This document shows, piece after piece, positions 1 through 12,193 of a stretch of DNA of 64,000 bases (within the stretch, counting starts at the first letter, position 1; each line of letters starts with the position of its first letter). A model generated the notes under the pieces. The model was not told the origin of the DNA. It saw only the letters and a program-made list of their open reading frames with translations, and searched no databases. The position numbers and the translations under genes are program-made. This DNA comes from Jacaranda mimosifolia (Eukaryota; Streptophyta; Magnoliopsida; Lamiales; Bignoniaceae). The stretch spans positions 20,990,730 through 21,054,729 of the forward strand of contig CM032121.1 in assembly GCA_018894105.1 (NCBI GenBank), written 5' to 3'.

Positions 1-1371
1 GGGAGATAGGAGACGGAAGGACCGTATTTGCATGGTACGCGTAATGCTAGAATGGTTCTTCAAGAGCATTCATTTCGCCTAATTAGTTGGGCTCCATGGG
101 CTTGAGGTTGGACATCGACCATGGAGATTGGGTACTCTTCAATTAATGAGATTAATTGAATCGAGTCGCTTAGTTTAAATGAGTTTAAACTAATGTGAAT
201 ATTTGATATTCCAAAAGTTAGAAGGAGTTGTGAGCCCATGTCCAACGAATGGTAGAACCTAATAGGTCACACACAAAAGCCAATGACATGGTCAATTGAA
301 GGAAGTAGAGTTTTCTAAGAGTTGGAGGCAAAATTGTAGTCATTTTGACTTTATCAATTTAAATGTTAAATTGGTCAAATTAATTTAAGAGTTAAATTAA
401 GATCAATTAATTAAGGGTTAATTAATTGATGTCACATGACTATCAATTGGTCAAAATTAATTTAAGGGTTAAATTGACTTTGACTAGCTTAGATAGTTAA
501 GTATTTTTGTCTTAAGAGTTAAGTCAAATTATTATTGGTTAAATTAAAGTGTTTAATTTAATTGAGTTGGAGGATTATTTTTGGGAGAATAATTAAGTGA
601 ATGGTTTATTTAATGTGAATTGGAATTTAATTGCAAGACATTTCATAAGATGAAGTTTGTGCTTCAATTAATATTCTTGTTCACTAATTACTAGTTAGTG
701 GCCACCTTGGCAAGGACACTTGGCATCATCTCCTTAGGGATGTTCATGGACCACTCCTATATATAGATATAGGAGTGTGGACGGCCAAGAGAGAGAGAGA
801 GAGCAAGTATGTGCATCTCCACATTTTGTGTAGTGGGAATCTAATTTGTTAGCATCCCATTATTCTCTCCAACTTCCTCCTCCTCCTCCTTCCCAGCGTC
901 CTACCCTCATTCTCTGCAGATATTCCAGCCATTCTATAGAGAATAGACCATAGATTTGGTGTGTGAACTTTTACATTAGAGGTAATCTAATTTGGTTGCT
1001 TTTGCTCTTGGCTGGAGCAGTTTTCTGGCAGCCGGTTTTTGCTAGTTCTGGGAGGACCTCTGGCGTTCTGATTGGGCTTCATTTTGGACTGAAGAATCTT
1101 CAAAGGGTTGAGGAGTTCCTATAAAAATTTCAGCAAAAACGGAGGAGTCTATCCAAGGGAAAATCAATGGTGATCCTGTTGCGCCGATGAAGAGACAATT
1201 TGATGTTTTTCAAGAGTTTTCTCTTGCTCTTCGATTTTCTGTCATCACCCAGGTATTTTTCCCTTTCTAAATCTGAATTCCATGCATGTATTGATCCTGG
1301 GGGTGTTGTGTGGGCTAGTTTATTCAGTTTTTTGTTCCAATATTTGGATCCTAGTGCCACACATACCTTCA
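1..1371 (+). mobile_element. Ty1/copia LTR, cut by window start (same family as copia A, B and C)
   Basis: The first 40 bases match the interior of the LTRs at 55443 (plus strand) and 35391 (minus strand) almost base for base, so the window opens inside an LTR. Homology continues through repeated TTAAG-GTTAA motifs at about 345-565 and a TATA region at 757-768. It ends with a GGATCC block shortly before 1371, as in the other copies. No primer-binding site follows, so this is a solo or truncated LTR. The far boundary and any target duplication lie outside the window. Confidence 0.8.
757..768 (+). promoter_or_regulatory. LTR TATA box
   Basis: CTATATATAGAT sits in the middle of the LTR. The same position in the other family members also carries a TATA-like string (56209 plus, about 34705-34720 minus, about 41371-41380 minus). 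This is the likely U3/R promoter of the retrotransposon. Activity is not shown. Confidence 0.5.
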
Positions 1372-1869
1372 TGTTCCATATTCCAAGAAGATCCAAGTTG
1401 TTGGCAAACTACTTTGCAGTTAATCATGTTGTTTAAATTACAATATTCTCTTATGTCCAAAGTATTGAACTAAAAGATCCTTTACTCAACCAAGTCAACT
1501 TTATCTAAAGTGGTCACCCGCTCACACGTCAACTAGAGTGCTCTCAAACAAGTTTGACTCTAACACAAGTCCCCAAGAATATTACTCTTCCTAAATATAA
1601 GAAGTCGTATGCTACATACATTAGGACATATGGATTATACATTGGTCGTGCCCAACCATAACCTTTCACGTCCTTCAAATCGAACATTATCCCCAAAATT
1701 CATGCCTAATCAAATTTTAGGACCATGCTTAATCTCTACTAACCAAAACTTTCATGTCTCTTTCAAATATCATAATCAAGCTTACTTTCTACTAATTAAG
1801 CCTTCCATATTCCGAGGTTCATATCCTATCGTAGCTCAGGTTTCAAAACCTAAACTTTGATACCACCCC
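1372..1869 (-). mobile_element. Leader fragment of a minus-strand Ty3/gypsy element with primer-binding site
   Basis: On the minus strand, TGGTATCAAAGTTTAGG (1849-1865) immediately follows the LTR end and has the form of a methionine-tRNA-type primer-binding site. About 480 bases of untranslated leader follow without gag similarity. They stop where the copia LTR ends near 1371, so the gag-pol body is missing. The open stretches here (such as 1609-1860 on the plus strand) show no protein similarity I recognise. Confidence 0.65.
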
Positions 1870-4810
1870 TGTAACGCCCCAACCATGAGGTGCCTGCTCT
1901 CGACCGATGTGCTGCTCACTCTATACCACAAGTCGTATGAGTAACATAAAATACATTTCTCAAATTTTCAAAGTAATTAATATGTACAACAACATCTATC
2001 GGATGTTCAACTATGAACCGAACTATCCCGAATCACACTTAGCACTTCTATTATCCTCATTACCTTATGCGTCGCCTGGGTTAATCTGTCTTTGTCACTC
2101 AATCTTATTTAAGGTAAATAACGAAAGAAACAATAAAATAATGTAACTCTGAATGATTTAGTGAGATAACTTAGCAATAACAACAGAGTAACAATCTTAC
2201 AAATATTACATAAGAGATAAGTAGAAGCATAAATATTTTCAAAAGTTGTGAGAGAAGGTTTTAGTCAAAATTTAAGGTGATCCATCTCACCACTGTTCCA
2301 TACCAATGATGAGACTTCACAAAATTCACTTTCTCTCACATAAACTTTAAGGCACCACTATCAAGCTAATAATTTAATCACTTACAATCTAGCAAATATT
2401 TTCAAAGAGAAGTTGTTGGTAGTTCTCCTACCTTATCCCTCTAGTCACGAGTGATCGGCTCGGATGAATAACAAACAAAAGACATGGCTAGCTACATGCT
2501 TCATCCCCCTATAGCCAGCTACCTCCAGCTGACTATGGAGCCAGATGTATTTAACAGGGTATCGGCTAAAGATCGATCGCTGTCAGTCCATTTCGCCCGG
2601 TCCATCTCGTAGCCAATCCTAGGGCCCACCCCAAGGGTATTATTGATTAAGTAATAGCATTTCATATAACACGTCACTTCGCCATAACATACCATATTAG
2701 ATGATCAACATCTATAACCTCTAGTTACAATAATGGCTATGACGATAAATATATCTCAAAACCCGCATTTTACACAACACGTCATTTCGCCATGATAATC
2801 AATAATCAAATAATCAACATCAGATTCATTTCTAGACAAAATTCTTGGTTGTGACCGAAACATACCTTAAAATCCATTTTTTCAGCTTGTCAACACAATC
2901 GCTAATTTCAAGTAAAGCGACATTAATCAATATCAATAAAAGCGCTCAATATAAAAGGGTGAAGTGGAGTACTATTTTCAACACATAGATTGCAAGGAAT
3001 CAAGCAGTCAAGATATATAGCAAATATATATGTTCTTTCCCTAACAAAGAAATCTCATACTATTGAGTATAACATAGCTAGTGTACGCAGACGAACTCCT
3101 ACTCATGTGGTCGCTCAAGTCCTAGTTTCGTAGCTCAATCGAAAATTGTCATAAGTTAACATGAGTTATCATTCTATAAATCCTCTGATTCTTAGATATA
3201 AATATAGTAAATATCTCAAACTTAAGATTATTCTAACACTTGAGTTCAATTATATCTTATCTCAAATGGCCTTAGTCTTTGAACTCTTTAACACTTCAGT
3301 ATTATAAGACTTTGCTTACTCGAACCCAATCATTTTCACTTTATCTTCTTCATGTTTTAATTGTCTTAATAACTTTATGTGCTCGAGCCAATTCAATCCT
3401 CAAACTACCTCCAACAAGCTCCATCTATCACTTTATTTATTCTATAGTACGTGATGAAGGTCCAGTTCCTAGACCAGTTGGGTTTTATGAGTCGATTCAG
3501 CCCAAGTTGGATAATTCATTCTTGTTTTAACATTTACATAACTTAATCTTTTAATTTAAACTCAACCTCTCTTCATAAAATAGCAGGTCATACTATCAGG
3601 TCTAGGGACATAGATGTAAATCAATATTTCTTAACTTACTAAGCTTAGATCATATAATTAATTCTTAGCTTAACATTCACAACATTATGTTATTAGCTTA
3701 AGTTAAATTACAATTTGGTATTCTCAATTTAATCAACATTTGATCGAAATTGTAAAAATCAATCGAATTAATATTCGATATGAAATTTACCAAAATTAGA
3801 TAGAATCGAGATCCAATCTCAAGCTGGGAATAGTCTAGATGAGTTCGGAATTCAATCTGCATAAATTGCCAAAATGCCGCCGCCACGCGCTACCGCTGGC
3901 GATGGGAACCAACACCACTACCAAATGCGCCTTGCTGAGGCGAACATAACCCTAATTCAATTTTCCATTTCACCGCCATCTCGACAGTCACTTTGGCCAA
4001 AATATTCCCTGAAACCTTGACCTATCACCATATGCCACATCACCTAATTTCTCCACTGCCGCTCGTTGTCTTGCCAAATTAACTCCACCATCACCTCACC
4101 CAAGCTGCTATGACCAAAACCCACTCAGGTTCATCCTATTTATGTTGCCAGAGATGGCGGATCCACCAAACCCGCCATTGCTTGTCGTTGGCTTGCATTT
4201 TTTGGGAAATTCCTTGATTGTTTTTTAGTAGTTTTGGCATAGTTTTGTTCCTCTCAACTAAAGGAAGCTTTCTATCAGAATAATTTCACATTTTTTGTTG
4301 ATTTTTTGATGCTTCTCTGGTAAGGTGAAGTTTGGGTAATTTTTGTGAATTTGATAAAATTCAGTCCTTCCTTCTATATATATTAAATTAGTTTTCAAAT
4401 ATTCATTTTCCCCCAAACTTTTCCATCGCTTTCAACTAGGTCCTCTCAGCTTTTAACTGACTTCAATTTGATCCCTAAGCTTTAATTGAGTCCTCCAACT
4501 ATAATTCTTACATATTGACCCTTAACATTTCTGCTTTTGGACAATTGGGTCAAATTTAATTATTTTAAAGCCCTCAAACTTTTAATTTACCCACATTGAC
4601 CCCCTAGATTTTACAATTTTTATCAATCAAGTCCTTCTCTAGATTTTATAATTTTTATCAATCAAGTCCTTCTCTTATTTACAATTTAATCATTCGATTG
4701 TAAATATTAATCGCTAGATTTTAATTAAATCTAATGTAAAATTAATCTAGCCAAACTTATCGATTTGACATTTTATTCTATTTTAGGATTTCAAAATTTG
4801 GGGTGTTACA
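1870..4810 (-). mobile_element. Ty3/gypsy LTR, about 2.9 kb, minus strand
   Basis: The segment starts TGTAACGCCCCAA and ends TTGGGGTGTTACA, a TG...CA LTR with near-perfect inverted ends. A primer-binding site abuts it at 1849-1865, which fixes the strand. TATA-like sequence at about 4374-4386 fits a minus-strand promoter. The outer end joins array sequence at 4811 that is continuous with the homologous units, so the element inserted into the tandem array. It differs from the chromovirus LTR at 12194 although both begin TGTA(A/G)C. A GC-richer patch lies around 3880-3920. Confidence 0.75.
4604..4673. repeat. 35-bp direct tandem duplication
   Basis: A 35-base block beginning CTAGATTTTA is repeated back to back (4604-4638 and 4639-4673) with one visible C/T difference, inside the gypsy LTR. 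It is a local replication-slippage duplication. Confidence 0.8.
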
Positions 4811-5530
4811 TGTCTTCATTTGATTTGAATTGAAAAGGATGACTTTTTGGTGTGTCAGGCAATTTAGACCTTACGGTGTCTTTGTCTAAATTTTATAAAG
4901 TTTAAGGATTATAGAACAAATTAATTGAATAAATGAAATACTACTAAATTTAATTAAAAGATAGTGCTCCTTTATCTAAATTCTCTTTTTGAGTTTTCTT
5001 ATAAGGTTATAATTTACCTCTACGGAAAACTCATTAACAATCAACATAGCAACTCAAAATAATCAACAGGACATCATCATAGGCCCAAATGCAAGTTAAC
5101 ACTTTGCTTCAAAAATTTCGCCCCAAGATTCTTAAACGTGAATGCAATTATGGAGAAACCCATCTAAAGAAAATTCAAAAACTATTTAGGATCATATGGA
5201 TATTAATTTATCTTCATCTTAAGTTTTAACTCACAAATTAGGTTACTCTTTTAATAAATCTTCTTTATTCTATTGAACTAATATATAACACTTTTTTCTG
5301 TCAATCCATTATATGAAGTAAATTTATTTATTCTTATGATTAATTATTGGTATAGTGCCATTAGAGTCATCTTCCGTCTTAAGTTTTTTAATTAAGAAAT
5401 TAGGTTAATCACTTGATAGATCTTCATTAGTTCTTCGTACTTCCTCTATCAAACTATTACATGAAGTTACTCTATTTATTTATGGTCCTTCATCCCCCCA
5501 CCCAAAAGAAAACAATAACTAATGTGCAAC
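4811..5530 (+). repeat. Tandem array unit 1 (partial)
   Basis: The segment opens with the TGTCTTCATT...GACTTTTTGGTGTGT block that recurs at about 8470-8530, 10640-10700, 47310-47370 and 49345-49400. It runs through the same downstream landmarks: a TTAGGTTAAT...CTTGATA segment, then a C-rich/A-rich tract near 5500. Its left part was replaced by the gypsy LTR and its right part ends at the SIRE LTR. It includes no exon-like block. Confidence 0.7.
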
Positions 5531-6655
5531 TAAAAGATATCTTGAAGATTCTAGTTTGATTCACATTTCTATAGCTTAGGAAAGAAATAATGTCATGCTG
5601 CAATTATTGATATATCTGTAATTTATGGAACTAATGTATGATTGCTTAAATATCTTGTTTCCTTATTTGATTCCAAGTGACACTTACCTAAACAAGAACT
5701 CATAGCCATTGGATATAAGCATATAAAAGTGAAAATATGCAGCATTGTCAAGTGTGAATCACTTAGTCGGGAATGAACTTTGTTAACTATCTTGAGAAGT
5801 TGTGTGATACTCTCATACACATTTTGTGCTTAAATGTTGCTAATTCCTTGCTCTACGTGTGTTTTTGAAGGATCCTGTGGTGAACAAGGTCAAGGGGAGC
5901 TTGCCTTTGACGAACCTTGCGAAGGTGAGGACAAGGCAATTTGTGTCTCGAAGGACCTAGTGGTAAAAAAGGACGGGAGTCGTACCTGCTCTCGAGGGAC
6001 CCCGTGAAGAGAATAAATAGGTGCTTGGTTGTTTTAAGGACCTCTAGGTGAATAAACCAGTAGAGCGGTACTATCTGGAATCTTCTGTAGTGTTCTTGGT
6101 TTCGATTTGGAAGAAGAGTCTAAAGCTTGTCATATGGAGTGATAGCAACTCGTGCATCTATCCATAGAGGTTGTGCAAGTGAATCTAGCAAAAGTTTCCC
6201 CAAGCCTATCCACAAAGTAGCTAGTTTCATAGTGCTCTAGAATCTACCTTATCTCATTTGGGATTCTAGTTTAGCTCTTTGCAAAGAGCTAGTTTTTCAC
6301 CCTACTAGGGTGTTTGTAATCTTTTTACTTTTCTTACTGTCAAATTACTGCGATTACTTGTAAAAATTTTCACATATTAATTAATTTGACAGGTTCAAAA
6401 TCCTATGTGAAAACTTAGGTAGAAGAGTAAGCTTGCCGAACCTCTATAAAGACCAGTATCTTTTTACTGTTGTACTACTGCTTTATTTATCACTGGTCTG
6501 ACTAGTAGTTAAACTGGTATTTACAAATTCCAGTATTAACTAAAGCAGTTTCTCTACAAAAGACTTAAACTATTTTGAAGGGCCAAAAAGTATTTTGAGT
6601 GATAAATTCCTGCTGCATTAAAATCCCTTAAGCCTAATTCACCTCTTCTTAGGCA
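5531..6655 (+). mobile_element. Sirevirus-like (SIRE/Maximus-type) copia LTR, 5' truncated
   Basis: This is collinear with the better-preserved LTR at 50349-51613. Shared blocks include the GATCCTGTGG...GAACAAGGTCAA segment, AGGGACCCCGTGAAGAGAA, and the CTTCTTAGGC end. About 180 bases of the left end are missing relative to the other copy, where array sequence joins directly. No internal region follows. Probably a truncated solo LTR. Confidence 0.75.
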
Positions 6656-6914
6656 TAAATATTTATGTGAATTAATTTGAATTGATTTATTATCACTGCA
6701 AAACTTAATTTAACCCAACTAATCACACGACAAACCCAATAAAATTATGTGGTAATTGGTTGCTCTACCTATATACCATTCAAATGATAATATAATTTAC
6801 TTGCAAGTTATTAGTTTGAGTTGAATCAAACCTAGTTCTTATCCAATTAATAATTCTATGTTTCCGTGGTGAGGCATTAGGGAATTAGAAGTAACTTTTT
6901 TCTAGTCCTTCAAC
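6656..6914. other. Unassigned spacer between SIRE LTR and array unit 2
   Basis: About 260 bases of AT-rich sequence that match neither the SIRE LTR nor the array units. I see no coding or structural signal. Confidence 0.4.
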
Positions 6915-9142
6915 TTTTCCAGCAAATGCTAATCTGGGTTAATTTCTTGATATATAAATCTTCATTAGTCATTTAATTAGTATATTCACTTTTTTATCAA
7001 ACAGATATCTGAAGTAAATTTATCTATTATTATAATTAATTTCTAATAATTACTCATCATTATTTTCGTCTTAAGCTTTTTAATTCATAAAATAGGTTAA
7101 TCTCTTGATAAACCTTTCATTAGCCGTTCAATTTAGTATTTAACTTTTTTTCCTACCAAACCATTATATGGAATCATTTAATTTATCCATGGTACTTTAT
7201 GCCACTCTCCCCACCAAAAAAAAAAAAAGAAATAATAGATGATGTTCAATTCATGTACACTTGTACTATAATACATATTTATAGTTCTAATTATCTCATA
7301 AGTAGAAATAAAAAAAAATTGAGGTTATAATTTATTAATTAAGCACTACAAAAGAATCTTAAGGTTATAATTAATCTTTTTTATTTTCCTAGGATATACA
7401 GCTGAAATTGGTGAGAGAAACAGATACCACACATCTATGTTTGAAGACCAAGGAAACTGGACTGTAAGAGTGAAGAAGATTGCGGTCCAATAACCTAACT
7501 TGTTGGTTCCTTAGGGTGAAATAACGGGAGCACCTGCCAACAATGATACAATTTATGCCTGGTAGAAAGGTTCGTTGGTTGCACATTAGAGAAAAGAAAG
7601 TGTACTGCACTGATAAAGTCCACTTTTTATATAATATCATTTTATATATAATTCTTATTTGTATTTCTTTATGGAAAACATAGTCATATACCTCTACTTT
7701 TCTCCAGTCAAAACTTTTTTCCAGCAATATTATACCCATGAGAGCTCCCCACCACCACAACTGTCGCTCGTTAATAGAGGTTGTACATTTTATTTTGTGT
7801 AAATATTGGAGGGAGGATCTTTTTGTTACAAAGACAAATACAAGAATTAGTTAGTCAAATACATTTTTGCTCCCAAGTAACTAACAGTTTATTACATCAT
7901 TTATGCCCCCCCCCCCCCAACAATAATATAGCTTTTTTATAACCATACTGTAGGAGTTGACTAAGAACGAAGAAATTATGAGATTATTTCTCCGCAAAAC
8001 ATATTGTCATGTTCATATCTTTCACATTGAGCTCGATAGCAAAAATGATGCAAGCAATCATCATTATCCTAGTGAAATGGAACACCACGTAGAAGGTAAG
8101 TAGTATAGATATTGAATAATTTTGATTTCTAAACACTAGTTAAATTGGTCAAATTTAATTTATTATCTTGGTTATATGCTCTTTAACTTTAATAGGCACT
8201 CCATCAGGCAATGAGGATCCAACAAAAATTGATGATGAGGGACATGAATTTTTTCATGTGCTTTGGAAAATCCTACCATGGAGTTGGAGCCACCGGGGCC
8301 CCAGAATTTCTTTTTTTTTTTTTTTTCTTTTTTCTAATTTCTTGTAAATATTTGTTATTGATATAGTTTATTTTGCTCCAATAGTCAAGAACAGATAATT
8401 TATTTTGATCCAATTGTCAAAAAGAAAATATTTTCTTATATTTCCTATAACAATATTATCCTTTCATCCAGTCGTGTCTTCATTTTTAATTTCAATTCAA
8501 AAGGATGACTTTTTGGTGTGCTTGATAGTTTAGACCTTATGGTGTCATTCTTTAAATTTTATACATTTAATGGTTTTAAAATAAATTAACCAAATAAATT
8601 AAATACTCCTAAATTTAATTACAAAATAATCACTTCATCTAAATTTACTTCCTCTCTTTGTTAGGGTTATACTTGTTTTGTCTCACAATATCATAGTCCA
8701 TAAATTATGCTAAAGAGATGAGGTTTAATATAGAAAAAGTATTATCAAGATAAACTCCAAAATATAGATTACTCGAATCCTACACGAAAATTTGATTATA
8801 GGAAAATCAAAATATAGATTATCTGAGTCCTAGATGTAAATGCAATTATAGGAAAATTCGATATCCAAACAACCTTTGGTTTGGCATTCCAAGTAATTTT
8901 GTGCTTCTTAAAAGAAGTCAAAACTATATAGTTATTTTGTAGCATCCTTATCTAATATTGAACTTTTGTACCGCTATTATATTTGAAATTAGTTTAGTTC
9001 CTCTGGTTATAAGTTACAAAAGTATATTTAATCTAATGCATCTAAAAAATAATAAACTTATTTATTCCTATGATAAATTTATTGATATTTAGTAATAATA
9101 GCGATCCATATGTTCATATATCCTAAGTTTTTGTTTTGCAAA
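6915..9142 (+). repeat. Tandem array unit 2 (about 2.2 kb, gene-like)
   Basis: The unit runs from one GTTAATTTCTTGATATATAA landmark to the next. In order it holds a C/A-rich tract (7200-7230), exon-like block 1 (about 7411-7616), block 2 (about 7803-7880), a second poly-C (about 7905-7918), block 3 (about 7955-8094, preceded by TAG and followed by GTAAG), and block 4 (about 8197-8300). Block 1 reads through RYHTS, NWT-R-KKIA and PNLLVP in one frame but has stops. I do not recognise the encoded protein. The arrangement looks like a decayed multi-exon gene that was tandemly duplicated. Confidence 0.65.
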
Positions 9143-11314
9143 TTAGCTAAGTTAATTTCTCGATATGTAATTCTTCATTAGTCATTCAATTAATACATAA
9201 AACTTTTTTGTTAAACCAACATATGAAGTAAATTTATCTTTTCTTTTAATTAATTCATTGATATTTAGTAATTTTCATCCTTATCTTCATCTAAAGTTTT
9301 TAATTCACAAAATAGGTTAATCTCTTGATACATCTTTCAGTAGTCGTTCAATTATTATTTAACACTTTTTCTACCAAACCATTTTATGAAGTCACTTTAT
9401 TTATCTATGGTACTTTGTTTCTCCCTCCTCATCTCCCCCACCCCCCCCCCCCCCTAAAAAAAAGCAACATTTGATGTGCAAATGGCATGCATTTGTACTA
9501 TTATATATATTTACAACTCTAATTATCTCATAAGCATAAATATAAAAAAATTGAGGTTTTAATTAATTAATTAAGCAATGAAAAGAATCTTAAGGTTATA
9601 ATTTATGAAATAATCTTTCCTATTTTACATTTATACTGCAAATTGAGACAGGTGAGAAAAGCCAGTTCCACACATCTGTGCTTGAAGACCAATGAAATTG
9701 GACTGCAAGAATGCAGAAGATTGCATCCAAAAACCAAACTTGTGGGTTCCTCAAGGAGAAATAATGGGTGCACTAGTCCAATCAAGATACAATTTATGTC
9801 TAGCAAAAAGGTTAGTTGGTTGAACATTAGAGAAAAGAAAGCACACCACATCAGGTGCAACTGATAAGGTACACTTTTTATATAATATCATTTTATATTT
9901 AATTCTTATTTGTATTTCTTTAGGGGAAACATAGTCATGTACTACTAAACTTTCCCAATCAAAACTTTTTTGTAACAATACCAGTCCCATGAGAGCTCCG
10001 TCCCACCACAACTTTCGCTCCTTAATAAAGATTGCACATATTATATTGTATAGATGTTGGAGGGAGGATCTTTTTGTTTTGCTACCAAATAACTTATAGT
10101 TTATTACAAAATTTGTCTTTTCCCCCCATAATATGGCTTGTTTATTTTATGGTTTACAATCGTGTTTTAGGAGATGACTAAGAATGAAGAAATTGTAAGA
10201 TCATTTCTTCATGAAGTATATTGCAACGTTCGTAATTTTTATGCCGAGCGTGATATTGAAAATGATGCAAACAATCATCATCTTCCTAGTGAAATTGAAG
10301 CTAAATAGAAGGTATGTAGTATATATATTGAATAATTTTCATTTCTAACAATTGGTAAAATTGATCAAATTTAATTTATTATCTTAATTATATGCTCTTA
10401 AATTTTAACAGACATTCCATCAGGTAATGAGGAACCAAGATAAATTGATGATAAAGAACGTGGAACTTTTTCATGTACTTTAAAAAAGTCAATCATAGAA
10501 TTGGAGCCACTTGTGCCTTAGTATATTTTTTTTTCCTAACTCTGTAAACATTTGGTATTGAGATAATTTACTCATCACCAATAGTCAAAAAGAAAAAAAA
10601 ATTCTTATATCCCTTGGATTCATATTATCCTTTCTCCAATCATGTCGTCATTTTCAATTTCAATTGAAATGGACAACTTTTTGGTGTATTTGGCAGTTTA
10701 GGCATTATAGTGTCTTTCTTAAAATTATGTAAGATTTAAGGGTTATAAAAATAATTAACCAAATAAATTATATACTCCTAAATTTAATTAAAAAACAGTG
10801 CACTTCATCTATGCTCACTTCCTCACCTTATTACGATATATTTATTTTGTCTTGCAATACCATAGTTCATAAATTATGCTGAAGGTATGAGGTTAGATAT
10901 TGATGTTGTATTATCAAAATTAACTCCAAAATATAGACTACTCGAGTCATAAATGTAAATGCAATGATAGGAAAACAAAAATATAGATTAGTCGAGTCCT
11001 AAATGAAAATGCAATTATAGTAAATCTTGATATCTGAACAACATTTGGTTTGGCATTCAAAGTAATTTTAAGCATTTTAAGAGAATTCAAAATTATATAT
11101 TCATTTTGTAGCATCATTACGTTATATTGAACTTGTGTACCTCTATTATATTTTATATTAGTTTAGTTGAACTATTCCATACAAGGCACCAAAGTATATT
11201 TAATCTAATGCATCTAAAAAATAATACTTATTTATTCCTATGATTAATATATAGATATTGCGTAATTAGAGTCATTTGTGTCTTAATATATGCTAAATTT
11301 TTTAGTCCACAAAT
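9143..11314 (+). repeat. Tandem array unit 3 (about 2.2 kb, gene-like)
   Basis: Landmarks occur in the same order as in unit 2: C/A-rich tract at 9425-9470, block 1 about 9650-9860 (frameshifted, so its open frame at 9643-9864 is not the ancestral one), block 2 about 10055, block 3 about 10170-10315 and block 4 about 10410-10522. Block 3 reads MTKNEEIVRSFLHE and DANNHHLPSE in one frame. Block 4 reads SGNEEP...IDD...FSC...ELEPL and then a stop, suggesting it was the terminal exon. Function unknown. Confidence 0.65.
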
Positions 11315-11814
11315 TAGCTAGGTTAATTTCTTGATATATAAATCTTCTTTAGTCGTTCAATTAATATATAACACTTCTTTTATCAAACCAATATATGAAG
11401 TGAATTTATCTATTATTATAAATAGTTCATTGATATTTATTAATTAGTCATCTTTATCTTCATCTTAAGCTTTTTAATTCACAAAATAGGTTAATTTCTT
11501 GATACATCTTTTATTAATCATTCAATTAGTATATAACACTTTTTCTGCCAAATCGTTATGTGAAGTTATTTTATCTATCTATCGTACTTTGTTCCCTCCC
11601 TCCCCCAACCCCCCCAAAAACAAGCAATCATTCATCTGCAATACAAGTGCACATGTACTATTATACATATTTGCAATTCTAATTATCCCATAAGTATAAA
11701 TATGAAAAATTGAGGCTATAATTTATCAATTAAGCAATACAAAAATACTTTAAGGTTATAATTTATGAAGTAATATTTTCCATTTTCTTAAAATATGTAC
11801 TACAGATTGCAAGA

Positions 11815-12096
11815 GGTGAGAGAAACATGTACCACATATCTGTGTTTGAATGGGAGAAAAAATGGACTGCAAGAATGAAGAAGATTGCTACCAAAACACC
11901 AAACTTGTTGGTTTCTCAAGGTGAAATAACTGATGCACTAGTCCAAACAAGGTACATTTTATCCTTAGCAAAAATGCTAGTTGGTTGGGCAGTAGAGAAG
12001 ATAAAGCGCACCACCTCAGATGCAATTGATAAGCTACAATTTATACAAATGATTTTATATATACTTCTTATTTATAGTTCTTCAGGGAAAACATAG
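11815..12096 (+). pseudogene. Exon-like block 1 of array unit 4, unidentified protein fragment
   Basis: A single open frame from 11827 to 12096 (89 codons) contains the motifs KKWTARMKKIA, PNLLVSQGEITDA and LVGWAVEKIK. The same reading is recoverable, with stops or shifts, at about 7411, 9650, 48375 and 50105. Conservation of this frame across copies, against noncoding flanks that differ by many indels, suggests it was once coding. The block is preceded by an AG-like acceptor context and is probably an internal exon rather than a whole gene; the ATG at 11827 is likely incidental. I do not recognise the family. No domain or catalytic motif is evident. Confidence 0.4.
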
Positions 12097-12188
12097 TCTT
12101 GTACTACTAATTTCCCCAATCTACATGAGAGCTCTCTACTCCAGATCCTTCACTTATTAATAGATCAGGTGACACATTTTATATGATA

Positions 12189-12193
12189 TAGAT
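12189..12193. repeat. Left target-site duplication TAGAT
   Basis: TAGAT lies immediately before the chromovirus 5' LTR and again immediately after its 3' LTR at 46720. This is the 5-bp duplication expected of Ty3/gypsy integration, and the flanking array sequence rejoins across it. Confidence 0.85.

Larger units (their letters stand above)
11315..12193 (+). repeat. Tandem array unit 4, left part (interrupted by gypsy insertion)
   Basis: The unit starts at the same landmark as units 2 and 3 and includes the C/A tract (about 11595-11625) and the best-preserved block 1. It stops at 12193, exactly where the chromovirus LTR begins. The missing remainder resumes at 46725 with the block 2 sequence GTTGGAGAGAGAATCTT, so the two parts are one split unit. 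Confidence 0.8.

Noticed and set aside
7389..7760. 123-codon open frame on the minus strand
   Set aside because: It is antisense to exon-like block 1 of array unit 2; the plus-strand frame is the one shared among units.
7903..7918. Poly-C run as a structural or regulatory element
   Set aside because: Poly-C tracts recur at the same place in each array unit with variable length, as expected for slippage-prone sequence.
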